49,307 nucleotides of DNA from an uncultured Ruminococcus sp. (GTDB taxonomy: Bacteria > Bacillota > Clostridia > Oscillospirales > Acutalibacteraceae), in contig CADBYC010000009.1 of the NCBI GenBank assembly GCA_902798755.1, forward strand, positions 58,778 through 108,084, written 5' to 3'. Both the position numbers and the translations under genes were made by a program. Of this stretch, positions 8,134 through 16,381 are shown one piece after another. Numbering within the stretch: position 1 is the stretch's first letter; each line of letters opens with the position of its first letter. Under the pieces are notes generated by a model. It did no database searches, was not told where the DNA came from, and saw nothing but the letters and a program-made list of their open reading frames with translations.

Positions 8134-11100
8134 ATGAAATCAAAATGTACGACTATTGTTAAGGTCACAACAGCTCTGGTTCTGGCTGTTCTGATGATGG
8201 TCGGCAGCGTTGCGAACGTTGTCGGCGCCGTCGTCGAGCAGGCTCAGTTCAGCGCCGACGCGATCGTCGCTTCGGCTCAAAAGGGTCTGGAGATCGCCGA
8301 CGCGGCGAACGTGACCGATACGGACGAAGCTCCGGCGGCAGTGGACGAAGCACCTGCCGAGGATGAAGCTGCGCCCGATCTCTCCGACTTCGAAGAGAAC
8401 GAGATCGTCACCCGTATGAAGGAAGATTTAGCTGATACCGGCGCGAATGTTGATGTCGCCGATACCGGCGCGGCTGACGTTTACGGTGTAAAAGGCAGCT
8501 GGGATGGTTGGACTAATGTTACTTATTTCAACGCTTCTACAAAAAAATGTACGGTAACTCTGCCTGACGCCAATTCTGATTATACATTTAAGATCTATTC
8601 TTCTTATGGCCAAACTTATTACGGAGCTAACCATACCTTTACTGATTCCGGCGATTATTATTTCAAAACTACTGAAGGCGATGCTAAGCTCACTACTAAC
8701 AGTTATACCAACGCTACCTATACCTTTGAGCTCAAGCGCGAGGATGCAAGTGACGGAGCTGTAAATATTGGTATCACTTATCCGACCAGCGGTGGCGGCG
8801 GCAGCAGTACGCATCCCGGACTCTGGATTTACGGAACTATCAACGGTGCAACTGGTGATAATCCTGCTACTGATGGTAAAGCTTTGACTTGGGTTGCTAA
8901 TAGCGGCGGTTACGATTATTATTATTACAAATTTGATGCTAGTAAGAATAATTATTTTAAGTTTACTGATGATCAAGGATCACAATATAATCCGCAAAAT
9001 AACTCTGACAATGTGACTGTTTCCAACAATGCCACCAGCATGTCCGGCTCATGGAAGAACGGTACTAGCGGATCACAGAATCATCATTTTACATTACCAA
9101 ATAATGCGTTTAGAAAGACCTTATGGGTGAAATACAGTGAACACAGCAGTGTCAGTTGCTGGTATTCCGTCGAGTACTATGCCCTTACCGGTTACCTTGA
9201 CGGTGATGATGTTACTTCTGAAGTGACTGCAAATAGGTTCTCCACTACTGACGGTATCACTTATACGTTAACAAAAGCTTTCACAACCTCAACTCAGTAT
9301 GTTACTATCAGAGACGGTAACGGCAACGCTTTCCATCCCTCTACTCATCCTTCCGGCAACGGTGCGGCTGCTGATCCGACTAAGTCTGACCGCTCGCCCG
9401 GTAATGACAACAAGTGGCTCGTCACAGGCACCGCCGGCAAGAACGTCGAATTCACGTTTAACGTCGGAACAGGTGTTCTGTCATGGGTAGTTAAGGGTAA
9501 CAACGTTACCGTTTACGCTAAAGACGGCGCTGCGCCCATCAACTGGAATGACACTGAAGGTAATCATACCGCGCAGAAAGAAGGTCCCGGTGCGACCGGC
9601 CTCGACGGATGTTATTTCAATAATAAGACCAATTATTTGTACAACTTTGCCGCTATAGCTAAGACCACGATGTCGTATGCTGACGGAACAGCTATCGCAG
9701 GTAAGACCACTACCAATTGCGATATCAATCAAGCCCCTTCTTACAATTACGAAAGTGATTTTGAAACTGGTACGATAGAAGCGGGCAAATCTATCAAGAT
9801 CACCACAACAATAACAGATGCAAAAAGCTGGCGCTCGACTTACTACGTCAAGGGCTGGAACATCAACGGCTATACCTATAAAGTCGGCTCCAACGTCAAG
9901 GGCGTCAACAGCTCTACCGATGGCAGCAGCGGTGCGTATACCATGTACTACACCATCCCCATCAACTCTGCTGCCGGTGCAAAGATCGAGATCACGCCGA
10001 TCTATTACTTCCAGAGCAACTCCAACTGCATCACCTTCTACCTCGAAGGCTTTGATCCTACACTGCAGACTACCGGCGGTTGGGGCAATACTCCATATGC
10101 TTTCCCTTTCTACGGTAATATAGACGGTTATCAGGACAGCTTCGGCGTATATCCCGGTCAGCCTATGGTATATGTGGACGGTAAGTACTCTATGGAAGTA
10201 CCGATCACCAGTAAGGCGATCGACCCTGCCAAGAATGATAACGATGGTACTGTTATCAAGGGCATTACCGTATCTAACGGCTACGCCGACCATGTACACC
10301 GTAATTTGGTTTACGATTGGAACACAGCGTCCGGAGACATCAACAACGACGAGACACATATGCAGACCTACGACTTTGACGACTTCTACAAGATCTATAA
10401 CGAGAAGCGCGACAGTCAGGGCAACAAACCTAACGCTATCATCCTGCGTATCAAGAAGGAAGATACAAACTATAACCGTAATACTTACGGCAGCGCTAAT
10501 AACGGTATCAACTGGGGATTTACTAAAAATGATCCAAGCAGCAGTTTGTCTGCTAACGAAGTAAATACGATCGCCGGCAGCACTCGCAATGGCTGGGAGC
10601 TGTTGACAGACCGTTACGGCAGACCTGTTGACCTGTTCGGCAACGTTATTGGTACATCTTACGACGCTGCGCTCGAGCAGTCTAAACCTGCTATTCGCGT
10701 GATCTCCACGGGCTATAATGAAAATATTGCCGGTGACTATGGTACAGGCTGGCTTATCTATACGCCGAATCAGACTGCTTCAAATTACTCGACTCAAACT
10801 ACAAATAACGGCAGTTCGATCACCGGAGATGCCGGTTACAGAGGCGGCACTTATGAACTGATGACAGCATCCGATACCAGAAAGGCTGCTCCTCCTTCAG
10901 TATTCCTTCTCTCGTCAGCTTCGAGTTTTAATACAACTACTTATCCTGATGCGAACAGACCGAATTACGACGGAGCCAACTATACAGATTCTATAAACAA
11001 TTACAAACCTCTGTATAACACTTTAAAGACATCCGGTGATGACGGATATAACGCTATCGGTCGTTATGTTTACATCACATATGAAAAGAACGCACAGCGT

Positions 11101-13299
11101 ATCGGTAAAACCAATTCAAGCTCTGATACAAACAATTACGGAGCTAAAAGACTTGACGCCAGATGGTACTATTCTTACGCAACCGATATGGTCAAGTCCA
11201 AGATAAAAGTACAGGTACTCAACGAAAGCACCGGAAAATATGTTGACGTTGGATTTGTAACCGATGGCAGCGGCTATAACCGTAAGAACAATGTTACGAC
11301 TGCTACAACTGTCAACAGTAAGGCAGCCGGCGGCTTAAAGGCTTACTTTACAAATGCCGGCTTTGACGGTGATGTTGTTTCGCCCGATGTGCTGATCAAC
11401 TCCGGTGATTTTGAGATGACTGCAAAGGCTACCACCGGCTGGATGTTTGACAGCTGGCAGATCGAGTACGATGGCGGCGTATATACCGAACTGAGCGATA
11501 AAGCGAGTGCTTCTACGCCGATGTCTGCTTCCGATACGCTCGTAGCGCGCTTCAAGCCCATCAACGAAGGTAACCTCAGCCTTTCGCACCATCTTAGCTC
11601 TGATTCCACAGGTTCCGGTACGACTGAAATGAATGTAGAGGTTTATTCCGACGATACTAAGAGCGATCTTTTGTGGCAGAGCGGTTTAACAACCGATGAC
11701 GTTACGCTTGACGGCAGCTATATCTCAAATGCGCTCGGTAATGTATATATTCAGGTTACTCTGAAGACGACGCCGGCCGGAGATGATAAGATCAATCAGA
11801 TGAGCGGTCCGTCAAGTACGTTCTTTGGCGGTACGACGTCTAAGGATATAACAGAACAAAATGCAGCTTATACATATACTTTCGGCTTTAAAGTAAGCGC
11901 CTTGTACGGCAATAATAATACTCAGACTACTCTCTCACTGCCGTACTACTCGCGCGTGATTATCCAAGATCATACATATAAAATCACTTATCAGTATCCG
12001 AAGCGCGGCAGTACTAACAATGCTACCGACGGCAGCTATACTGTTAGCGGCACATTTACTGCTAAAGAATATGAGACATATGTCACCGGTACCGGAGCAG
12101 GACGAACCGTTGACTTGAAATTCATCAGCGATAAGGCGCCTCATGAGAGCAATTTCAATAAAGATTTGACGCTTACTGCAGGTGGAATCTCACAGAGTTA
12201 TAATACGTCATCTTACGCTCATACTATCACAGCGACGTTTACACAGACTGATTCGCTTGACTCGTATGCTATCTTTGACCTGCCGTACGACTATTATACT
12301 ACGACTGGCACGGGTTACAAAATGTATACTGCGAAGCCTAATGAGCAGGGTAAAATACTTGAGAATCACGATATACCTCATGTAGAGATAGATACACTTT
12401 ACGGTAGATACTTCACTACTACAGCCACCTACAATGAAGACAGAGCACATAAGGTAACTGATCCTACAGATGTAAATCATACCGGTAACGACTTCATTAC
12501 CGCTCCCGATGAGATTTACACCTCTGATGGTACTACTCAGCAATTCTTTAAATATTGGTCTGTCAAGACTGTTGATGCGTCTGAAGAACTGTTTAAGCTC
12601 TATTATCCCGACTTTCACTACCGTTCCTGCGGTAACTACTACGTCGAACCGATCTACAGTACGGAACCCGCTGATAGTTGGAAGATGAAATATTCCGATA
12701 GTGGATTAGCTGCGTCGATCCTCTATCTTGATAGCTCTCGTAACCAGTGGAACTCTTCAACGGAAACTAACAATTCTTCCTCAGCTACTGCAGCAGACTT
12801 GATTTACAACGATTTCATGCTCTCGTTCAATTATAATAGTGCTGAGATCAACGGCAATAATGATATTGATGACTGCGGATTGATTATCGAACGTGTTAAA
12901 GACGGTAACAACCAATACGTATTAGGTGATCCTACGACCGAATCCACGACCGGTTACAAGACTGCTTATTCCGGAACTATACTTAGCAAAGCAAATTTGA
13001 ATGAAGTAGTTAACGGTACCAATAATCACGGCTGCATGAAGATTAATGCAAAATCAGACGGTACTCTTATCAAGAACTGCTTAGACAATAAGAATAGAAT
13101 GGAATACTACTATTCGTTCTACAGTCAGTACGGTCAGGCTAATGCTGTAGGCGGCAATGGTACCGGTTATGCATTCAAAACTGACTCGGTAGTAGATAAC
13201 TATGTTTACAGAGCTTATGCGTATATTAAGGATAAGAATGACAATATCGCTACCAGTGATCCCACATATTTCAGCATGAAGTATGAAGCCAGTAAGTAA
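8134..13299 (+). CDS. Giant secreted modular protein with starch-binding-like modules
   Basis: This 1721-aa protein has a Sec signal peptide (MKSKCTTIVKVTTALVLAVL, hydrophobic to about residue 33), then an acidic, Ala-rich stretch and many beta-rich modules heavy in Tyr, Trp, Thr, Asn and Gly. Around residues 110-480 repeated units of the type 'G..ngW...Y.FK' resemble carbohydrate-binding beta-sandwiches. Around residue 672, GVYPGQPMVYVDGKYSMEVP and a following SNGYADHVHR resemble a CBM26-type starch-binding module. A bacterial-repeat segment (GWMFDSWQ) lies near 1102. I see no dockerin, LPXTG motif or C-terminal anchor. The signal peptide, leader, RBS and PGQPM module are shared with the 2511-aa protein, so the two are paralogues. 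Glycan binding is inferred. Confidence 0.85.
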   Translation: MKSKCTTIVKVTTALVLAVLMMVGSVANVVGAVVEQAQFSADAIVASAQKGLEIADAANVTDTDEAPAAVDEAPAEDEAAPDLSDFEENEIVTRMKEDLADTGANVDVADTGAADVYGVKGSWDGWTNVTYFNASTKKCTVTLPDANSDYTFKIYSSYGQTYYGANHTFTDSGDYYFKTTEGDAKLTTNSYTNATYTFELKREDASDGAVNIGITYPTSGGGGSSTHPGLWIYGTINGATGDNPATDGKALTWVANSGGYDYYYYKFDASKNNYFKFTDDQGSQYNPQNNSDNVTVSNNATSMSGSWKNGTSGSQNHHFTLPNNAFRKTLWVKYSEHSSVSCWYSVEYYALTGYLDGDDVTSEVTANRFSTTDGITYTLTKAFTTSTQYVTIRDGNGNAFHPSTHPSGNGAAADPTKSDRSPGNDNKWLVTGTAGKNVEFTFNVGTGVLSWVVKGNNVTVYAKDGAAPINWNDTEGNHTAQKEGPGATGLDGCYFNNKTNYLYNFAAIAKTTMSYADGTAIAGKTTTNCDINQAPSYNYESDFETGTIEAGKSIKITTTITDAKSWRSTYYVKGWNINGYTYKVGSNVKGVNSSTDGSSGAYTMYYTIPINSAAGAKIEITPIYYFQSNSNCITFYLEGFDPTLQTTGGWGNTPYAFPFYGNIDGYQDSFGVYPGQPMVYVDGKYSMEVPITSKAIDPAKNDNDGTVIKGITVSNGYADHVHRNLVYDWNTASGDINNDETHMQTYDFDDFYKIYNEKRDSQGNKPNAIILRIKKEDTNYNRNTYGSANNGINWGFTKNDPSSSLSANEVNTIAGSTRNGWELLTDRYGRPVDLFGNVIGTSYDAALEQSKPAIRVISTGYNENIAGDYGTGWLIYTPNQTASNYSTQTTNNGSSITGDAGYRGGTYELMTASDTRKAAPPSVFLLSSASSFNTTTYPDANRPNYDGANYTDSINNYKPLYNTLKTSGDDGYNAIGRYVYITYEKNAQRIGKTNSSSDTNNYGAKRLDARWYYSYATDMVKSKIKVQVLNESTGKYVDVGFVTDGSGYNRKNNVTTATTVNSKAAGGLKAYFTNAGFDGDVVSPDVLINSGDFEMTAKATTGWMFDSWQIEYDGGVYTELSDKASASTPMSASDTLVARFKPINEGNLSLSHHLSSDSTGSGTTEMNVEVYSDDTKSDLLWQSGLTTDDVTLDGSYISNALGNVYIQVTLKTTPAGDDKINQMSGPSSTFFGGTTSKDITEQNAAYTYTFGFKVSALYGNNNTQTTLSLPYYSRVIIQDHTYKITYQYPKRGSTNNATDGSYTVSGTFTAKEYETYVTGTGAGRTVDLKFISDKAPHESNFNKDLTLTAGGISQSYNTSSYAHTITATFTQTDSLDSYAIFDLPYDYYTTTGTGYKMYTAKPNEQGKILENHDIPHVEIDTLYGRYFTTTATYNEDRAHKVTDPTDVNHTGNDFITAPDEIYTSDGTTQQFFKYWSVKTVDASEELFKLYYPDFHYRSCGNYYVEPIYSTEPADSWKMKYSDSGLAASILYLDSSRNQWNSSTETNNSSSATAADLIYNDFMLSFNYNSAEINGNNDIDDCGLIIERVKDGNNQYVLGDPTTESTTGYKTAYSGTILSKANLNEVVNGTNNHGCMKINAKSDGTLIKNCLDNKNRMEYYYSFYSQYGQANAVGGNGTGYAFKTDSVVDNYVYRAYAYIKDKNDNIATSDPTYFSMKYEASK

Positions 13300-13317
13300 T
13301 AGAAAGGGTTGATAAAG

Positions 13318-13470
13318 ATGAAAAGAGAATACTCCTCACCGGATTTCGAATTCGTTAAGTTAACGATCACCAAGGACGTTCTTACTATAAGCGACCCTGA
13401 ATCCTCTATTCCTGAGGGCGGCGGCGGCGCAAGTGCCGTAGATGATCCTTTTGCCGGATTAGGTGGTTGA
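13318..13470 (+). CDS. Small Gly-rich peptide A (candidate secreted or modified peptide)
   Basis: A 50-aa reading frame starts 18 nt after the giant gene, with GAAAGGG as ribosome site. It begins MKREYSSPDFEF, continues with TKDVLTISDPESS, and ends with GGGGASAVDDPFAGLGG. Peptide B after the second giant gene shares the plan: MK-basic-x-Y-x-x-P-acidic-hydrophobic-E, then D-V-I/L-x-x-S, a Gly run, and acidic-PF near the end. The same plan at the same operon position argues for a real gene. A leader-plus-core structure processed by the PqqD/peptidase/ABC operon at 24507-27669 is an inference. It contains no Cys, and no family assignment is offered. Confidence 0.75.
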   Translation: MKREYSSPDFEFVKLTITKDVLTISDPESSIPEGGGGASAVDDPFAGLGG

Positions 13471-13486
13471 TAAAATTATTTGATTT

Positions 13487-13512
13487 GCAGGCGGTAGATA
13501 GCTACCGCCTGC
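13487..13512 (+). other. Intercistronic hairpin, operon 1
   Basis: A perfect 11-bp stem (GCAGGCGGTAG / CTACCGCCTGC, loop ATAG) lies between peptide A and the LRR-dockerin gene without a U-run. Operon 2 has a perfect 11-bp-stem hairpin in the same place (16152-16185) with unrelated sequence. It may be an mRNA-stabilising or processing element, or a weak attenuator. Confidence 0.6.
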
Positions 13513-13534
13513 TCTGCAATAAGGGTGTTCCTCT

Positions 13535-14557
13535 ATGAAAAAAAAGATTACTATTATTATTTCGATTCTTTTAGCCGTCTCAGTGGCTGCTTTATCTGTG
13601 ATAAGCGCTTTTGCTGCCACGATTTTTGTATCAGACGGTTATTCATACACGTTTTTAAATGATGATTACATTTCGATTTGCGACTGGGATGACAGCAGTG
13701 ATTATCTGAATATTCCTGCGCAGATTGATAATAAATATGTGAAAGAGATCGCTGACAGAGGATTATATGCCGATACGTTCATAACTTCGGTGAGTTTTAA
13801 TCGTGCGATTTATATGAACCGCATAGGCATCATGGCGTTTAAGGGATGTACCGGTCTATCCGGAAAGTTATCGCTCCCTTACTGGATCAATGATATCGGC
13901 TACAGCGCGTTCCAGGATTGCGGATCGATCACATCTGTCGAATACTACGCGAGCACCTCGGCGGTACCGGATCAGTGCTTTTATAACTGCGCCGGTCTGA
14001 ACAGCGTCATTATCGGCGACGCGGTAACCTCGATTTCAAAATTGGCTTTTGCAGCTTGCCCTCAGCTAACATATGTCCGTATCCCGCAAAATGTGACTTA
14101 TATCGCGCCGTCGGCATTTAACGGCGACAATGATTTGGTCATCTACTGTTATACTGACAGCTATGCTCATCAGTATGCCGAGGACAAAGGCATCGAATAT
14201 GTGCTGATCGACGCGCCCGATCCTACCGAGCCTCCGACTGAGCCGGAGCCTACGGAACCGTCACCTACTGACGCTCCTACAGAGCCGGCGCCTACCGAGC
14301 CTCCGACTAATCCGGAGCCGACGCAAGCAGCGGGCTACTACCTTGGTGACTTTGACAACGATAGAAAGGTTGATTCCATCGACGTAACCTATCTCCAGCG
14401 CTATCTCGTGGGTATTTCTGATCCCGAAACAAGCGTATTAGAACAAGGCGATGTCGACGGCGACGGGGTCATTACGATCATCGACGCTACCTTTATCCAG
14501 AGATATCTGGCGGGAATAGATACTCCGTATCCGATCGGCGAATGGATTTCAGAATAA
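13535..14557 (+). CDS. Secreted BspA-type leucine-rich-repeat protein with type I dockerin
   Basis: The protein has 340 aa: a signal peptide (residues 1-28, ending SAFAA), LRR_5/BspA-like repeats at about 85-200 (IGIMAFKGCTGL, IGYSAFQDCGSI, ISKLAFAACPQL, IAPSAFNGDNDL), a Pro/Thr/Glu linker (about 229-268), and a type I dockerin from about 270. Both calcium-binding repeats are intact: GDFDNDRKVDSIDVTYLQRY and GDVDGDGVITIIDATFIQRY. The dockerin should attach it to a cohesin scaffold on the cell surface. It is third in the giant-peptide-LRR operon. Its 309-aa relative is the third gene of operon 2. Confidence 0.92.
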   Translation: MKKKITIIISILLAVSVAALSVISAFAATIFVSDGYSYTFLNDDYISICDWDDSSDYLNIPAQIDNKYVKEIADRGLYADTFITSVSFNRAIYMNRIGIMAFKGCTGLSGKLSLPYWINDIGYSAFQDCGSITSVEYYASTSAVPDQCFYNCAGLNSVIIGDAVTSISKLAFAACPQLTYVRIPQNVTYIAPSAFNGDNDLVIYCYTDSYAHQYAEDKGIEYVLIDAPDPTEPPTEPEPTEPSPTDAPTEPAPTEPPTNPEPTQAAGYYLGDFDNDRKVDSIDVTYLQRYLVGISDPETSVLEQGDVDGDGVITIIDATFIQRYLAGIDTPYPIGEWISE

Positions 14558-14592
14558 CACCATAATCTCAGAATAATACCATAAAATGATGA

Positions 14593-14638
14593 AAACTCCA
14601 CCCTGTTACCGATAATAGGTATCAGGGCGGAGTTTTTT
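14593..14638. terminator. Bidirectional terminator between the two convergent operons
   Basis: AAAACTCCACCCTG and CAGGGCGGAGTTTTTT form a stem with A/T runs on both sides. It serves the plus-strand LRR-dockerin gene (stop 14557) and the minus-strand lipoprotein gene (stop 14640). Confidence 0.85.
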
Positions 14639-14639
14639 A

Positions 14640-15158
14640 TCAGATATCAGGAAATGCCTGCTCATCATCCAATTCACTTGGATCGGGAGCGGAAGCAACT
14701 AAGACGGGGATCTCGTCTTCTACACCATTTTGTGCGTCTTCGGAAGACACGGACGATTCGGATTTAGCCGAAGACGAGGCGGAAGTCTTTCCGTTTTCAC
14801 TGTCTTTTACGGCTCCGGATCCGCTGCCTTTTGCGGATGAAGAGCTTTCAGCGTTTGTCAAAGACGTCGTGATCCAGCTATGCGTTCTGATATACTCGGT
14901 AATATCAACCTCGTTGCCGTTTTTATCAACGACCTTGGTGATCTCGCCGTCTTTATCTTTGCTGATCTTGTTTCCTTCGGAGTCCTTTTCTACCGTACTT
15001 CCGTCTGAATTTTCTACCAAGACAACTGTGGTTTCCTGTACAGCGGACGAATCCGGCGTTGCCTGACCGGCTGTCGAGCTGTCGTTGCCACAGGCGGATA
15101 AAACGCATGTTACAGCCAAGATCACAGCTGTTATCATGATAAACAGTCTAAGTTTCAT
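14640..15158 (-). CDS. Small lipoprotein, Ser/Asp/Glu-rich
   Basis: The 172-aa protein has a lipoprotein signal peptide (MKLRLFIMITAVILAV, lipobox LSAC at about residues 19-22). It then has a low-complexity acidic segment, a short beta-like repeat region (SDGSTVEKDSEGNKISKDKD, GEITKVVDKNGNEVDITEYI), and a Ser/Ala/Glu-rich tail ending ELDDEQAFPDI. It should be lipid-anchored on the outer face of the membrane. It is the last gene of operon 2, 21 nt after the LRR-dockerin gene. I recognise no family; a surface tether or sensor is possible but unproven. Confidence 0.85.
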   Translation of the reverse strand: MKLRLFIMITAVILAVTCVLSACGNDSSTAGQATPDSSAVQETTVVLVENSDGSTVEKDSEGNKISKDKDGEITKVVDKNGNEVDITEYIRTHSWITTSLTNAESSSSAKGSGSGAVKDSENGKTSASSSAKSESSVSSEDAQNGVEDEIPVLVASAPDPSELDDEQAFPDI

Positions 15159-15179
15159 TCTTTCACCTCAAAAGAGAAA

Positions 15180-16109
15180 TCAAAGATAACGAGTGACTTG
15201 TGTTCCGATCGGTACATCACTGTCATACTCAAGATTCGCGAGATGCCGCTGGATCATGGTAACATGAGTAATATCCAGCTTATCACCCGTGATGGTACCG
15301 CGAAGCGCTATCATACCGTCCGGATCATCTGTCATACCGGCGAGAACGCGCTGAAGCACCGTCACATCAGAAACAGTGACTTCGCCGTCTCCGTCCGCGT
15401 CGCCGAGGATGAACGTATATGCGTCAAGCAGCACATAGTCGATACCTTTTGCCTCTGCGAAATGATGAGCTGCAGAGTTGCTGTAGCAGTAGATCACTAC
15501 ATTATTGCTGCCTTTAAAAGCGTCCTCGTGGATTGTTGTAACGCTTTTGGGAATCGTAACCTTGCTTAATTGAGTACACTGACCGAAAGAATACGCACCT
15601 AATGTGGTACAGGTCTTAGGCAAAGCTACTTCCTCAATAGCGGAGTTCAGGAAAGTGTACGGCTTGATCTCGGTAACAATGCTGTCCTGAAGATTGATAT
15701 CCTTCAGTGACGACGTTCCGGAAAAAGCGCCGACGCCGATCGTATCGATCATATTGTTTAATTCAATCTTCTCCAGTGTCATACAGTCGATAAAGCAGTA
15801 TTCTCCGATTCTCCATGGAGGAGAAGTCGTAACGACGCTTGTTACGTTCGTATTATTAGCAAAACAATGATCACCTAAAGAAACTACCATGATATCACTG
15901 ACTTGCCAAGGTACAACAACTTCGCCGCCGGGTCCGACATATTCATCCATTTCCCAATGGGTGCCTTTATCAATTTTTTCCATCACCCAATCGCCGATGG
16001 TAACAATGTTTTTTCCGGTATCGGAAAGGTCTGCGTCAGCTGCGGTTACGCAAACAGCACATCCGAAAACCAATAACAAAGCCAAAAACAAAGTAAATAA
16101 ACGTTTCAT
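15180..16109 (-). CDS. Secreted BspA-type leucine-rich-repeat protein with dockerin (degenerate second repeat)
   Basis: The protein has 309 aa: a signal peptide (MKRLFTLFLALLLVFGCAVC), then DADLSDTG, BspA-like LRRs (LGDHCFANNTNV, IGEYCFIDCMTL, IGVGAFSGTSSL, LGAYSFGQCTQL, IHEDAFKGSNNV), and a C-terminal dockerin from about residue 232. The first calcium loop is canonical (GDADGDGEVTVSDVTVLQRV). The second (TGDKLDITHVTMIQRHLAN) has lost the DxNxDG pattern, so cohesin binding may be one-sided. An AAGGAG ribosome site precedes the ATG. It is the operon 2 counterpart of the 340-aa protein but lacks the Pro/Thr linker. Confidence 0.9.
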   Translation of the reverse strand: MKRLFTLFLALLLVFGCAVCVTAADADLSDTGKNIVTIGDWVMEKIDKGTHWEMDEYVGPGGEVVVPWQVSDIMVVSLGDHCFANNTNVTSVVTTSPPWRIGEYCFIDCMTLEKIELNNMIDTIGVGAFSGTSSLKDINLQDSIVTEIKPYTFLNSAIEEVALPKTCTTLGAYSFGQCTQLSKVTIPKSVTTIHEDAFKGSNNVVIYCYSNSAAHHFAEAKGIDYVLLDAYTFILGDADGDGEVTVSDVTVLQRVLAGMTDDPDGMIALRGTITGDKLDITHVTMIQRHLANLEYDSDVPIGTQVTRYL

Positions 16110-16151
16110 AATGATCTCCTTTCAACAAAGGAAAATATGCGGCTGATACGG

Positions 16152-16185
16152 CTTATGCCGCAACAGTTGCCCGCTGCGGCATAAG
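16152..16185 (-). other. Intercistronic hairpin, operon 2
   Basis: A perfect 11-bp stem (CTTATGCCGCA / TGCGGCATAAG) with a 12-nt loop lies between peptide B and the LRR-dockerin gene. It matches the position, but not the sequence, of the hairpin in operon 1. Confidence 0.6.
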
Positions 16186-16205
16186 AAACATTGGATTATT
16201 GATTA

Positions 16206-16352
16206 TTAAATATCATCAAACGGGTTTTCGCCGCCTCCGCCGCCTCCGCCGTTGATCTCTGAGTTGATGGTTCCCTCAGTGCTGACAAGAATCACATCAG
16301 GGAGCTTGAACGATTTCAGTTCCAACTCAGGAGCCTCATATATTTTTTTCAT
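16206..16352 (-). CDS. Small Gly-rich peptide B (candidate secreted or modified peptide)
   Basis: A 48-aa frame starts 29 nt after the 2511-aa gene, with a good TGGAGG ribosome site. It begins MKKIYEAPELELKSF, continues LPDVILVSTEGTINS, and ends NGGGGGGGENPFDDI. It shares the Y-x-x-P-acidic-hydrophobic-E block, the D-V-I/L...S block, the Gly run and the PF ending with peptide A. It has no Cys and no signal peptide, so export would need the ABC transporter or another route. The function is unknown; a leader/core precursor is the favoured hypothesis. Confidence 0.78.
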   Translation of the reverse strand: MKKIYEAPELELKSFKLPDVILVSTEGTINSEINGGGGGGGENPFDDI

Positions 16353-16381
16353 AATTCTACCTCCAATCGTTACAACTGTGA

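Noticed and set aside
7907-8137. 76-codon open frame in the leader of giant gene 1
   Set aside because: No ribosome site or recognisable pattern; it overlaps the conserved palindromes and leader block, which explain the conservation better.
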